Source: Kitasatospora aureofaciens
GTDB taxonomy: Bacteria; Actinomycetota; Actinomycetes; Streptomycetales; Streptomycetaceae
DNA: 62,145 bases
NCBI RefSeq assembly: GCF_019192735.1
Contig: NZ_JAHTKP010000045.1
Span: 1-62,145, forward strand
Direction: 5' to 3'
Position numbers and translations under genes: made by a program
Shown: in pieces, positions 1 through 7,909 of the stretch
How the letters are laid out: each line of letters opens with the position of its first letter
Numbering within the stretch: the stretch's first letter is position 1
Notes under the pieces: generated by a model
The model's input: the letters and a program-made list of their open reading frames with translations, nothing else
What the model was told of the DNA's origin: nothing
The model's database searches: none

Positions 1-229
1 TATCTGGCGTTGACTTTTGGCACGCTGTTGAGTTCTCAAGGAACGGACACTTCCTTCGGACCGCCTTCCAGCGGGCCCTCCGGGCGCTTCGTTCTTTCGT
101 GTTTCCAGCTTATCAGATGTTTTCCGCCCCGTTTTCCCGGAGTTTCATTCCATCGGATTTGCTTTCCGCTTGTCCCCGCTCTCTCGCGGCGACTCCGGAA
201 CTGTACGGGTCAGGGCCCGTCACATGCAA
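1..229 (-). promoter_or_regulatory. Leader and promoter region of an rRNA operon with boxA-like antitermination sequence
   Basis: Read on the minus strand, bases 1-60 contain TTGAGAACTCAACAGCGTG followed by CCAAAAGTCAACGCCAGATA. I recognise this as the leader that precedes the 16S rRNA gene in Streptomyces rRNA operons. The TTGAGAACTC part is the actinobacterial boxA-like antitermination element. Further upstream on the same strand (about 100-130) lies a -10-like TAAGCT within an AT-richer stretch, as in rrn promoter regions. The 16S gene itself would start a few hundred bases left of base 1 and is not in the window. Identification rests on remembered sequence, not on a search. Confidence 0.75.
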
Positions 230-263
230 ATCGCCCCCGCCCGGGCTTCCGGGCGGGGGCGAT
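230..263 (-). terminator. Rho-independent-type hairpin after the DUF3710 gene
   Basis: A perfect 15-bp inverted repeat (230-244 with 249-263) closes a GCTT tetraloop. It lies 29 bases past the stop codon of the minus-strand DUF3710 gene and just upstream of the rRNA operon promoter region, so it would insulate the two transcription units. There is no long U tract, as is usual in this group. Confidence 0.85.
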
Positions 264-287
264 CGGCGAACCGGCGAACCGGCGAAC
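264..287. repeat. Three copies of an 8-bp tandem repeat
   Basis: The unit CGGCGAAC occurs three times head to tail between the terminator and the DUF3710 stop codon. It is noncoding and probably arose by slippage. Confidence 0.8.
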
Positions 288-292
288 CGGCG

Positions 293-1093
293 TCAGCGGA
301 CCTCGGTGATCTCCGGGCCACGCGCGAACGGGTCGAGCGCGGTGCCGCCGAAGCGGTTTTCGCCCTCGCCGGCGGCGGCTGCCCCGCCACCGTCGGCCAC
401 CATCTGCGCGTCCTCGGGGAGCTTCAGCACGATCGGGTCGCGGGGCGCCATCGGGCTCTCGCCACGGACGACGACCGTCTGCCGGAAGACCTGCTCAAGG
501 ATCCCGGCCATCTCGGGCTGCACGGCGGCCTGGCCCGAGATCACGCCGCGCAGGAACCAGCGCGGTCCGTCGCAGCCGACGAAGCGCACCAGCTGCACAC
601 CCTGGGTGCCGTCCGGCAGCTGCACCGGGACCTGGGCGCGGAGGTGCCAGCCGAGCGGGCCCTCCTCTTCCTCGACGATGCCGCCCTGCGAGGTGATGCC
701 GTTGGCGATCTCCTCGCGGACCTCCCCCCAGATGCCCTCCGACTTGGGGGCGGCGAAGGCCTGGAGCTGGACGGCGCTGTTACCGAGGACGAGGGTCGCG
801 GCGACGATCGCGTCGCCGGCGACCTCGACGCGCAGTTCCATGCCCTCGACACCGGGGACCAGCAGACCCCCGAGGTCGACTCGCCCCTCCTCGGGATTCT
901 CCAGCTCGGAGTGGTCCCACGGACCGTCCGGCCGCGGAGCCGGCGGCAGGCCGACCCTGTCGGCCGGGTCCAGCTCGGTCACGTTCTCGCTCTCGGCGGA
1001 ACCTTCGACGTCATCGGCCGTCTCGTCGGCGCTGATGGCGTCGTCGGCGAGCTGCTCGACAGCGTCCTCGCTCTTCTGGCGACGACGGAACAC
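293..1093 (-). CDS. DUF3710 domain-containing protein
   Basis: The product (266 residues) belongs to the actinobacterial DUF3710 family, whose function is not known. The first 75 residues are acidic and probably disordered. The folded part follows, with the family's WGEVREEI and PRWFLRGVISG segments near the middle and the end. I chose the GTG at 1093 (VFRRRQKSED) because the GGAAGGA ribosome site is 8 bases upstream of it; a GTG two codons earlier (1099) would sit too close. It follows dut on the same strand after about 70 bases. The order dut - DUF3710 is conserved widely in Actinobacteria, including Mycobacterium, which suggests a core but uncharacterised role. Usually an OB-fold gene and potassium-uptake genes come next; here the rRNA operon does. 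Confidence 0.88.
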   Translation of the reverse strand: MFRRRQKSEDAVEQLADDAISADETADDVEGSAESENVTELDPADRVGLPPAPRPDGPWDHSELENPEEGRVDLGGLLVPGVEGMELRVEVAGDAIVAATLVLGNSAVQLQAFAAPKSEGIWGEVREEIANGITSQGGIVEEEEGPLGWHLRAQVPVQLPDGTQGVQLVRFVGCDGPRWFLRGVISGQAAVQPEMAGILEQVFRQTVVVRGESPMAPRDPIVLKLPEDAQMVADGGGAAAAGEGENRFGGTALDPFARGPEITEVR

Positions 1094-1162
1094 GGTCACT
1101 GTCCTTCCCGGTCCAAGACCGATGCGAATACCTGCTCGGCTTCCTGCGAGGCCGCGGGCATG

Positions 1163-1630
1163 CTAGACCGCGGCATGGCCGCCGGTCGACCCGAACCCGC
1201 CCTCGGCGCGTGCCGACCCAGGCAGCTCGGCCACCTCGTGGAAGCGGGCCTTCTCGACCTGCTGGATCACCAGCTGGGCGATCCGGTCCCCTCGGCGGAA
1301 GCTGACCCCCTCGCGCGGGTCCAGATTGACGACGATCACCTTGATCTCTCCACGGTACCCGGCATCGACCGTCCCCGGGGCGTTCACGAGAGCAACACCG
1401 CAACGAGCTGCGAGCCCGGACCGGGGGTGGACGAAGGCCGCGTGGCCGTCCGGGAGGGCGATGGCGATGCCGGTGGGCAGGACGGCCCGCTCGCCGGGTG
1501 CCAGTTCGGCGTCGACGGTGGTGCGCAGATCGGCTCCCGCGTCTCCGGGCTGCGCGTAGGCGGGCAGCGGCAGCTCGGGGTCGATGCGCGTGATCAGGAC
1601 GTCCAGCGGCGGTCGGGGGGTACTGCTCAA
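1163..1630 (-). CDS. dut: Deoxyuridine 5'-triphosphate nucleotidohydrolase (dUTPase)
   Basis: This is the trimeric dUTPase that hydrolyses dUTP to dUMP and pyrophosphate, keeping uracil out of DNA and supplying dUMP for thymidylate synthesis. The 155 residues show all five family motifs in order: GDAGADL near residue 28, HPRSGLA near 68, GTVDAGYRGEI near 85, RGDRIAQLV near 114, and the C-terminal phosphate-closing arm RAEGGFGSTG near 141. The start is TTG at 1630, with GAGGTGAA 4-10 bases upstream. This TTG overlaps the TGA of the thioesterase gene (TTGA), so the two are translationally coupled. Confidence 0.96.
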   Translation of the reverse strand: MSSTPRPPLDVLITRIDPELPLPAYAQPGDAGADLRTTVDAELAPGERAVLPTGIAIALPDGHAAFVHPRSGLAARCGVALVNAPGTVDAGYRGEIKVIVVNLDPREGVSFRRGDRIAQLVIQQVEKARFHEVAELPGSARAEGGFGSTGGHAAV

Positions 1631-2256
1631 GGGTTCACCTCAAAGGCTCGTGCGCGCTTCATCAGATCCGGGTCGTCGAGGACCTTCTCGATGTCCTCGG
1701 GACGACCGTGCGTGGTGAAGTGTTCCAGCTTCACCTGGATGAAGAGCGCCTGCGCCCGCACCGCGACCGGTCCGTCGGGGCCGCCGATCCGGGCCTCGGC
1801 GGCGCTGTAGATCTTGCGGCCGTGCACGCCGGTGATCCGGGCGCGCAGGTGCAGCACGGAGCCGACGGGAACCGGGCAGAGGAAGTCGGTCTCCAGCCGG
1901 CCGGTGACGGCGGGGGCGTGCAGCAGCCAGTTGAGCGTGCCGAGGGTCTCGTCCATGGCGGTGGTCAGCACGCCGCCGTGGGCGAGGCCGGGGCCGCCCT
2001 GGTGGACGTCCCGGACGGTGAACTCGGCGGTGACGTCGAGCCCTTCGCCGGCGACCGCGTCGATCCGCAGGCCGCCGGGGTGCTGCGGGCCGCAGCCGAA
2101 GCAGTGCTCGTAGTGGGACCCGAGCCGGGTGCCGGGGGCGGGCGCCTCGGGGGCGCGCGGCGGCAGGACGGCGTCCGGCGGCGGGGTGGTTGGGGTCGGC
2201 GGCATCGCGGGCGCCGGCCGGTCGGTGGGGGTGGTGGGGGTTGTCGTACCGGTCAC
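1627..2256 (-). CDS. PaaI-family (hotdog-fold) thioesterase
   Basis: The 209-residue product has a Pro/Thr-rich N-terminal tail of about 45 residues and then a hotdog thioesterase domain. The motif HGGVLTTAMDETLG (about residues 94-107) holds the Asp/Glu and His expected to hydrolyse acyl-CoA thioesters in PaaI-like enzymes. A CFGCGP motif stands just before the domain and is common in actinobacterial members. The substrate is unknown. The gene heads the thioesterase - dut - DUF3710 run and its stop overlaps the dut start by 4 bases. It is divergent from the DUF3093 gene, with about 105 bases between them for both promoters. Confidence 0.88.
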   Translation of the reverse strand: MTGTTTPTTPTDRPAPAMPPTPTTPPPDAVLPPRAPEAPAPGTRLGSHYEHCFGCGPQHPGGLRIDAVAGEGLDVTAEFTVRDVHQGGPGLAHGGVLTTAMDETLGTLNWLLHAPAVTGRLETDFLCPVPVGSVLHLRARITGVHGRKIYSAAEARIGGPDGPVAVRAQALFIQVKLEHFTTHGRPEDIEKVLDDPDLMKRARAFEVNP

Positions 2257-2362
2257 GCTGCCCCACCCTACCGAGGCCCCCCGAGGGCCCTACCGGCCGG
2301 TAGGAAGGCGGTCGGCGGGGGCGCCGTCCGGGCCCGGGCGTCAGGGCGCCCACAATGGGGGC

Positions 2363-2812
2363 ATGTACGACGAACGCCTCACCGTGCCCCGTTCCTGGTG
2401 GCTGCTCCCGGTCGCGACCGGGCTCACGTTCGCGTTGATCCTGCTGCGGGTCAGCGGGCTGGGCGCACTGATCGGGCTGGTCGTCGGGATCGCCATCGGC
2501 GCGGTCGCGATCAGCAGCTACGGCTCGGCCCGGATCCGCGTGGTCCAGGGCTCCCTGGTGGCCGGGCCGGCCCGGATCCCGGTGGACGCCCTGGGCGCCG
2601 CGCACGCGCTGAGCCCGGCCGAGGCGGTCGCCTGGCGCGGACCGAAGTCGGACCCGCGGGCCTTCATGCTGCTGCGCAGCTACGTCCCGACGGCGCTGCG
2701 GGTCGAGGTGACCGACCCGACCGACCCGACGCCGTACCTCTATCTGTCGACCCGCTCGCCGATGAAGCTGGCCGAGGCGCTGGAGGAGGCCCGCCGCAGC
2801 GCCCGCGCGTGA
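2363..2812 (+). CDS. DUF3093 domain-containing membrane protein
   Basis: The protein (149 residues) starts at ATG 2363 (MYDERLTVPRSWW), directly after a G-rich ribosome site. Two hydrophobic helices (about residues 13-30 and 34-50) form a hairpin anchor, and a cytoplasmic domain of about 100 residues follows, including the phrase RSPMKLAEALEEAR near the C-terminus. The family is confined to Actinobacteria and has no known function. Its position between dut and a DUF4193 gene is conserved in distant genera, including Mycobacterium, so some link to this block is likely. Longer in-frame readings that start upstream run back into the thioesterase gene and lack a ribosome site. Confidence 0.9.
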   Translation: MYDERLTVPRSWWLLPVATGLTFALILLRVSGLGALIGLVVGIAIGAVAISSYGSARIRVVQGSLVAGPARIPVDALGAAHALSPAEAVAWRGPKSDPRAFMLLRSYVPTALRVEVTDPTDPTPYLYLSTRSPMKLAEALEEARRSARA

Positions 2813-2883
2813 CGTCCGCGTGACGTCGGAGCGCAGCGAGACCGGGGAAGGCCGGGGAAGACCGGGTGCGCCGGAAAACAAAG

Positions 2884-2915
2884 AGGGACGGTTCCGCAGT
2901 TGCGGGACCGTCCCT
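2884..2915. terminator. Bidirectional terminator between convergent DUF3093 and DUF4193 genes
   Basis: Bases 2884-2897 pair with 2902-2915 as a 14-bp stem containing one G-T wobble, with the loop AGTT. A purine-rich AAACAAAG precedes it and TATGACTTTGT follows, so it can serve both strands. Confidence 0.88.
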
Positions 2916-3026
2916 ATGACTTTGTCCTGCCCGGACCTGCCGTCCGGCTCCGCTGCCCGGAGCCGGAAGGAACTTGGTGCCGGTCCCGCGTGAACCGCGG
3001 GCGCCGGGCCGTGTCCGCCGCCGTGC

Positions 3027-3326
3027 TCAGGCGCCGCAGTCCCGGCAGATCGGGTTGCCGTTCTTCTCGCTGTACAGCTGGCTGCGGTGGTGCACGAGGA
3101 AGCAGCTCATGCAGGTGAACTCGTCGGCCTGCTTCGGCAGCACGCGGACGGCGAGCTCCTCGTTCGAGAGGTCGGCGCCGGGGAGCTCCATGCCCTCGGC
3201 CGCATCGAACTCGTCGACGTCGACAGAGCTTCCGCCCTTGTCGTTCCGCCGAGCCTTGAGTTCCTCGATGCTGTCCTCGTTGAGCTCGTCGTCGGTCTTG
3301 CGCGGGGTGTCGTAGTCCGTTGCCAT
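3027..3326 (-). CDS. DUF4193 domain-containing small zinc-ribbon-like protein
   Basis: The 99-residue acidic protein ends in two CxxC knuckles, CMSCFLVHHRSQL and CRDCGA, separated by about 20 residues, which would form a treble-clef or ribbon zinc site. The middle is rich in Asp and Glu (DVDEFDAAEG). The family is restricted to Actinobacteria and uncharacterised. The size and zinc site resemble small RNA polymerase- or ribosome-associated factors, but that is only an analogy. ATG 3326 is preceded by GGGGGAG. The gene is convergent with DUF3093 across a strong hairpin. Confidence 0.9.
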   Translation of the reverse strand: MATDYDTPRKTDDELNEDSIEELKARRNDKGGSSVDVDEFDAAEGMELPGADLSNEELAVRVLPKQADEFTCMSCFLVHHRSQLYSEKNGNPICRDCGA

Positions 3327-3828
3327 TTTTCGCTCTCCCCCTCCGGGTTGTGCGGTGTGTGCGGTATCTCCAGCGCACGTAACGCATGGGGGGTCGGTCT
3401 TGTGCCCGACCCGAGGCGGAGATTTTGCCTTACTTCAAGCCCTGTTACTCAATCGACACTCAGCCGGGGGTCCGTTGGGGTGATCCACCCGGGCGCAGGA
3501 GGCCTCACGCTGGGCCATCTCCGCCCTCGGTCGAGGCCCGTTCGGCGGCCACTCACAGTGAGCGCAGCCCGTACCGGTACTCGCCCATTCCTTTGCCCAC
3601 CAGGGGTGCCGGTCAATCCCGCGGACGTGCCCGGACCGGAATTCCGGTCACGGACGGCGATCGGGCTCTGTTGACGGATGATCACTCTCCGGGGTTGGCC
3701 GAAGTCACGGAGCGACACGGTGTGAGCTTGCTCACGTTCGGAATCTTCCAGGGCAAATCACGGAAAATCCACCCAGCCGGACCGGCCGGACGGACCGCCG
3801 CCGGGCCCTGGGGCGCGCCCCCGCCCGC
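3327..3828. other. Gene-free stretch of about 500 bases upstream of DUF4193
   Basis: This stretch lies between the DUF4193 start and the desaturase terminator. It is less GC-rich near 3420-3460 (TTTTGCCTTACTTCAAG), where the DUF4193 promoter probably sits on the minus strand. Open frames here have poor third-position GC bias and no ribosome sites, so I do not call a gene. Confidence 0.5.
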
Positions 3829-3850
3829 GCGCCGCCGGAGACGGCGGCGC
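3829..3850 (-). terminator. Hairpin downstream of the desaturase gene
   Basis: A perfect 9-bp GC stem (3829-3837 with 3842-3850) closes a GAGA loop. It lies 30 bases past the desaturase stop on the minus strand. Confidence 0.75.
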
Positions 3851-3879
3851 ACCGGCGGTCGTCCGCCCCTCGGGGCGCG

Positions 3880-4860
3880 CTAGGCGCCCTGACGCGCGGC
3901 CCGGCGGGCCTGGATCGCGGCCTGCCGCTCCTCGAACTTTCGGGCCTGCCCGTCCAGCCCGTCGAGGAAGACGCCGAGCTCGTCCTGGGCCATCAGGCCG
4001 TCCGCGCCGAGGCCGTCGATCTCCATCACCCGCAGGTGCCGCAGCACCGGCTGGAGCACGTCGTCGTGGTGGATCCGGAGGTTGTACACGCCGCCGAGGG
4101 CGATCTGCGCGGCGGCGCGCTCGAAGCCGGGGATGCCGTGGCCGGGCATCCGGAAGTCGGTGACCACGTCGGCGATGGCCCGCATGGCCTGGTCGGGGGC
4201 GATCTCCAGGGCGGCCTTGAGCAGGTTCCGGTAGAAGACCATGTGCAGGTTCTCGTCGTTGGCGATCTTCGCCAGCAGCTGGTCGCAGAGCGGGTCGCCG
4301 GCGTACTTGCCGGTGTTGCGGTGCGAGATGCGGGTGGCGAGTTCCTGGAAGGCCACGTACGCGACCGAGTGCAGCATGCTGTGCGCGTTGTCGGACTCGA
4401 AGCCCTCGGACATGTGGCTCATCCGGGCCCGCTCCAGCTCTACCGGGTCGACGGCCCGGGTGGCGAGCAGGAAGTCGCGGATGGCTATCCCGTGCCGGCC
4501 CTCCTCCGCGGTCCAGCGGTGCACCCAGGTGCCCCAGGCGCCCTCGCGGCCGAACATGGTCGCGATCTCGTGGTGGTAGCTGGGGAGGTTGTCCTCGGTC
4601 AGCAGGTTGACGACGAGCGAGACCCGGCCGAGCGGGGTCACCTGGGACTGCTCCACCGCCCAGGCCTCGCCGCCGAGCACGCCGTCGAAGTCACGGCCCT
4701 GGCTCCACGGGACGAACTCGTGCGGCATCCACTCCTTGGCCACGTTCAGGTGGCGGTTGAGCTCCTTCTCCACGACCTCTTCGAGGGCCAGGATCAGCCG
4801 CGTGTCGGTCCAGGCGCTCGATCCGAGCGAGGTGCTGCGCTGCACGGGGGCGATGGTCAC
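3880..4860 (-). CDS. Acyl-ACP desaturase (ferritin-like di-iron, FA_desaturase_2)
   Basis: This soluble di-iron enzyme introduces a double bond into acyl-ACP or acyl-CoA chains and so adjusts membrane fluidity. The 326 residues carry the two hallmark iron-binding motifs, EEGRH (about residue 130) and DENLH (about residue 215), which give the two E-x-x-H pairs of plant-type desaturases. I chose GTG 4860 (VTIAPVQRS) because AGGAG stands 8 bases upstream; a longer in-frame reading would start inside the operator region. The upstream region carries a palindrome with TTACGG/CCGTAA arms, typical of TetR-type lipid-responsive control. It is transcribed in the same direction as cutRS, but a strong terminator lies between them. 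Confidence 0.92.
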   Translation of the reverse strand: MTIAPVQRSTSLGSSAWTDTRLILALEEVVEKELNRHLNVAKEWMPHEFVPWSQGRDFDGVLGGEAWAVEQSQVTPLGRVSLVVNLLTEDNLPSYHHEIATMFGREGAWGTWVHRWTAEEGRHGIAIRDFLLATRAVDPVELERARMSHMSEGFESDNAHSMLHSVAYVAFQELATRISHRNTGKYAGDPLCDQLLAKIANDENLHMVFYRNLLKAALEIAPDQAMRAIADVVTDFRMPGHGIPGFERAAAQIALGGVYNLRIHHDDVLQPVLRHLRVMEIDGLGADGLMAQDELGVFLDGLDGQARKFEERQAAIQARRAARQGA

Positions 4861-4940
4861 GGGTCTTGCTCCTGGGGGGACGGCACGCGCGGGACGGGCG
4901 CGTTGGACGGGCAACGTGGCGGACGCACGGACGGACGCAG

Positions 4941-4969
4941 TTACGGTTGCGTAGGTTACGACACCGTAA
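4941..4969 (-). promoter_or_regulatory. Palindromic operator upstream of the desaturase
   Basis: Arms TTACGG (4941-4946) and CCGTAA (4964-4969) flank a second nested imperfect palindrome, CGTAGGTTACG (4950-4960). The whole lies 81-109 bases before the desaturase start codon, where a promoter is expected. Repeats of CGTAAC/GTTACG type are, as I recall, common before desaturase genes in Streptomyces and would suit a TetR-family repressor sensing acyl-CoA. The regulator gene is not in the window. Confidence 0.6.
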
Positions 4970-4990
4970 GTTGCTCGGCCCGGAAAAGAC

Positions 4991-5044
4991 AAGCCGCCCC
5001 CGCCAGGCCTTATGTCGTCTTGACAGGCCTGGCGGGGGCGGCTT
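4991..5044. terminator. Perfect 20-bp inverted-repeat terminator after cutS
   Basis: Bases 4991-5010 are the exact reverse complement of 5025-5044, with a 14-base loop. The structure lies 70 bases past the cutS stop and just upstream of the desaturase operator. It is one of the longest perfect hairpins in the window. Confidence 0.9.
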
Positions 5045-5113
5045 GAAACGGTCGCTTACGGAGCGCGGCGGCGCGGGCCGCGCGGCGGGCCCCGGAGCGG
5101 CCCGCGGGCAGGG

Positions 5114-6439
5114 TCAGGGGCCGGGGATGCGCACCCGCATGGTGAGGCCGCCACCGGGGCGCGGGGTGGCCTCGATGGCGCCCCCGTGGGCGCGGACCAC
5201 CGAGCGCACGATGGACAGGCCGAGCCCGACCCCCTTGTCGCTGCGGGTGCGGTCGGCGCCCTTGATCCGGCGGAACGGCTCGAAGATGTGCTCCAGTTCG
5301 TACCCGGGCACCACCGGGCCGGTGTTGGTGACGACCAGCTCGCCGCCGCCCGGCACCTCGGCGGTGGTCAGCTCGACCCAGCCGCCCGGGGTGTTGTAGC
5401 GGACGGCGTTCTGCAGCAGATTGAGCGCGATCCGCTCCAGCAGGACACCGTTGCCCGGGACCACGGCCGGATCGAGCGTCGAGCGCAGCTCGATCTCGCG
5501 CTTTCCGGCCTCGGTCCTGGTCTGCTCCAGCGCCCGGGTGGCCACCTCGGACAGCTCGACCGGGCGGCGGTCGGTCAGCTCGTTGTCGCTGCGGGCGAGC
5601 AGCAGCAGGCCCTCGACCAGCTGCTCGCTGCGCTCGTTGGTGGCCAGCAGGGTCTTGCCGAGCTGCTGGAGGTCGGCCGAGGCGCCGGGGTCGGAGAGCT
5701 GGACCTCGAGCAGCGTGCGGTTGATCGCCAGCGGTGTTCGCAGCTCGTGCGAGGCGTTGGCGACGAAGCGGCGCTGGGAGTCGAACGAGCGGTCCAGCCG
5801 GTCGAGCATGTCGTCGAAGGTGTCGGCGAGCTCCTTGAGCTCGTCGTCCGGCCCGTCCAGCTCGATCCGCCGGTGCAGGTCGGAGGAGGCGACGTCGCGC
5901 GCGGTCCGGGTGATCCGGCCGAGCGGGCGCAGCACCCGGCCGGCCATCGCGTAGCCGGCCGCGAAGGCGATCACGGCGAGGCAGACGAGCACGGTGAGGG
6001 ACTTGCGCAGCAGCGTGTTCAGGGCGACGTTGGAGGCCGCCTCGTGCCGGCTGGCGAGCAGCCCGTTGAGCTGCTCGCTGGACATCTGGACGCCGTTGAC
6101 CATGAACGACGACGAGGGGCCGTTGGGGGTGACCACGGCGAAGTTCAGCTGCGGCGGCGCGACGTAGTCCAGGGCCTGCCGGACGAAGAAGTACATCAGC
6201 AGGAGCAGGACGACGCCCGCCATCAGGAACATCCCGCCGTAGAGCAGGGTGAGCCGGATGCGGATGGTCGGGCGGAAGGGCAGCCAGGCGAGCATGCCGT
6301 CGCCGGGCACATAGGTCTCGTCGCGTCGCGACTGCTGCAGCCGGGGCGCACGCGGCGGGTGCAGGGGCTTGGGCGGCACGGTGCGCGGGCCGCCGGCGGG
6401 CGCGCCGGAGGGCCCGCCGGCCGGGGGCGGGGTGGTCAT
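5114..6439 (-). CDS. cutS: Two-component sensor histidine kinase, CutS-like
   Basis: Membrane sensor kinase of 441 residues. A Pro-rich cytoplasmic tail (1-55) precedes TM1 (about 61-86), an extracellular loop of about 60 residues (87-145) and TM2 (about 147-166). HAMP follows (167-220), then HisKA with the phospho-acceptor His231 in SHELRTP, and an HATPase domain with the N box LLQNAVRYN (about 331) and the G box DKGVGLGLS (about 391). It would phosphorylate the CutR-like regulator encoded 82 bases upstream. The name rests on partner size and order plus location near dut and hemH, as in Streptomyces. The extracellular loop has no cysteine; the only Cys nearby (153) is inside TM2. The start has GAGAGGA 5 bases upstream. 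Confidence 0.85.
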   Translation of the reverse strand: MTTPPPAGGPSGAPAGGPRTVPPKPLHPPRAPRLQQSRRDETYVPGDGMLAWLPFRPTIRIRLTLLYGGMFLMAGVVLLLLMYFFVRQALDYVAPPQLNFAVVTPNGPSSSFMVNGVQMSSEQLNGLLASRHEAASNVALNTLLRKSLTVLVCLAVIAFAAGYAMAGRVLRPLGRITRTARDVASSDLHRRIELDGPDDELKELADTFDDMLDRLDRSFDSQRRFVANASHELRTPLAINRTLLEVQLSDPGASADLQQLGKTLLATNERSEQLVEGLLLLARSDNELTDRRPVELSEVATRALEQTRTEAGKREIELRSTLDPAVVPGNGVLLERIALNLLQNAVRYNTPGGWVELTTAEVPGGGELVVTNTGPVVPGYELEHIFEPFRRIKGADRTRSDKGVGLGLSIVRSVVRAHGGAIEATPRPGGGLTMRVRIPGP

Positions 6440-6521
6440 GATGGTCCTCTCGGGGCGTCCGCCAGGGGCGGGCGCAGAGCAGGGGGGAACTTTCAGGGGT
6501 GTCGGGGTGGGCGGATTCCGG

Positions 6522-7175
6522 TCAGATCCGGTAGCCGGAGCCGGGCACGGTGATGATCACGGGCGGGTCGCCGAGCTTGCGGCGCAGCGTCATCACGGTG
6601 ACGCGCACGACGTTGGTGAACGGGTCGGTGTGCTCGTCCCAGGCCTTCTCCAGGAGCTGCTCGGCGGAGACGACGGCGCCGCCGGCGCGCATGAGCACCT
6701 CCAGGACGGCGAACTCCTTGGGCGCGAGCTGGACGGTGCGCCCCTCGCGGATCACCTCGCGCCGGCCGGGGTCGACCGAGATGCCGGCGCGTTCCAGGAC
6801 GGGCGGCAGCGGGATGGTCGCGCGGCGGCCCAGCGCCCTTACCCGGGCGACGAGTTCGCTGAAGGCGAACGGCTTCGGAAGGTAGTCGTCCGCACCGATC
6901 TCCAGGCCCTCGACCCGGTCGCTGATGTCGCCGGAGGCGGTCAGCATGATCACCCGGGTCGCCATGCCCTGCTCGACCACCTTGCGGCAGACATCGTCAC
7001 CGTGGACCAGCGGCAGATCGCGGTCCAGCACCACGACGTCGTAGTCGTTGACCGCGATGCGCTGGAGCGCGGCCTCCCCGTCGTACACCACGTCGACGGC
7101 CATCGCCTCACGGCGCAGGCCGGTGGCGACGGCCTCGGCGAGCAGCTGCTCGTCCTCGACCACGAGAACCCGCAC
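6522..7175 (-). CDS. cutR: OmpR-family response regulator, CutR-like
   Basis: DNA-binding response regulator of 217 residues. The receiver domain has acidic residues VEDE at 6-9, the phospho-acceptor Asp51 in VVLDRDLP and the LPKPF lysine near 103. The C-terminal winged helix ends in the family-typical VTVMTLRRKLG and VPGSGYRI. I chose GTG 7175 (VRVLVVEDEQ), because GGAGAAGGG lies about 9 bases upstream and the size equals that of typical CutR. It is the first gene of the cutR-cutS operon. In Streptomyces this pair has been linked to copper-related phenotypes, antibiotic production and cell-envelope or secretion stress; which applies here cannot be told from sequence. Confidence 0.88.
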   Translation of the reverse strand: MRVLVVEDEQLLAEAVATGLRREAMAVDVVYDGEAALQRIAVNDYDVVVLDRDLPLVHGDDVCRKVVEQGMATRVIMLTASGDISDRVEGLEIGADDYLPKPFAFSELVARVRALGRRATIPLPPVLERAGISVDPGRREVIREGRTVQLAPKEFAVLEVLMRAGGAVVSAEQLLEKAWDEHTDPFTNVVRVTVMTLRRKLGDPPVIITVPGSGYRI

Positions 7176-7615
7176 GGTGGTTGTCCCTTCTCCAGGCCGG
7201 CCCCGGAAGCGGACGCGCGGCTCCGACGGTGCCTCCATCCTGCCTGGTCCGTCGGTAAAGCAGCGATAAGCTGCCGTCGAGGCACGTTCGCCCGGGCTCC
7301 GGCGATCACGGTTCGCATCCGCAGCAGTCCGATTGGACTGTGACACAGGCAACTTTCTCGCTCCCGAAGGTTTCCGCGCGCCCGGGGCGGGGAGGACAGC
7401 TGCACACCCGCGATCTGGCCCTTGGTCGATCGCACCCACCCGCCGTGCGTTCATCCGCGCCGGCCCTGGGGCTGGGACGTCACCGGGAGCGGCCGAAGGC
7501 CGTCTCCGCGCCCGACCGGAGCAGCAGACCTGCGGCTCGGACGCTTCCGTCGACCGGACCACCACAGGGCGGAGAACGCACGACCGTGCACGTCCGACAC
7601 AGTAAGGGGGCCCGT

Positions 7616-7801
7616 ATGGACGCCTTCAAGGCCGGAATCCTGCAGCGCATAGCCAACGCCGAGCAGGACCTGCACCGCGCGATCGAGGCCGGGGACGAGT
7701 TCCTCGCCGAGGTGGAGCAGTCCGAGCTGGACGACCTCCGCCGGCTCGCTGCCGAGCACGGCGTCGACACCGTGCTGGATCGCCACCGCACCGCCGCGTG
7801 A
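7616..7801 (+). CDS. Small conserved hypothetical protein (61 residues)
   Basis: A short acidic helical protein (MDAFKAGILQRIANAEQDL...), all predicted alpha-helix with a heptad-like pattern of Leu, Ile and Val, so it could form a coiled coil or helical hairpin. ATG 7616 is preceded by AAGGGGG. Codon third positions are strongly GC, supporting a real gene. It is divergent from cutR, about 440 bases away, and followed by a hairpin. I do not recognise a named family. A longer in-frame reading from 7340 lacks a ribosome site. Confidence 0.75.
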   Translation: MDAFKAGILQRIANAEQDLHRAIEAGDEFLAEVEQSELDDLRRLAAEHGVDTVLDRHRTAA

Positions 7802-7873
7802 CGCTCCGCAACGCCTGACCCGACGCCGGTCCTCCGGCACCAGCGGCCCTGCGGGGGTCGTGCGAAACCCCAG

Positions 7874-7900
7874 GCCCTGGCATTCCCCGTATGCCAGGGC
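7874..7900 (+). terminator. Hairpin after the 61-residue gene
   Basis: A perfect 10-bp stem (7874-7883 with 7891-7900, GCCCTGGCAT/ATGCCAGGGC) has a 7-base loop and is followed by TCTTCGTTT, a near-canonical intrinsic terminator. Confidence 0.85.
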
Positions 7901-7909
7901 TCTTCGTTT

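Noticed and set aside
170..1810. Long plus-strand open frames over the DUF3710 and dut genes
   Set aside because: They are antisense frames kept open by high GC; they lack ribosome sites and the minus-strand proteins match known families.
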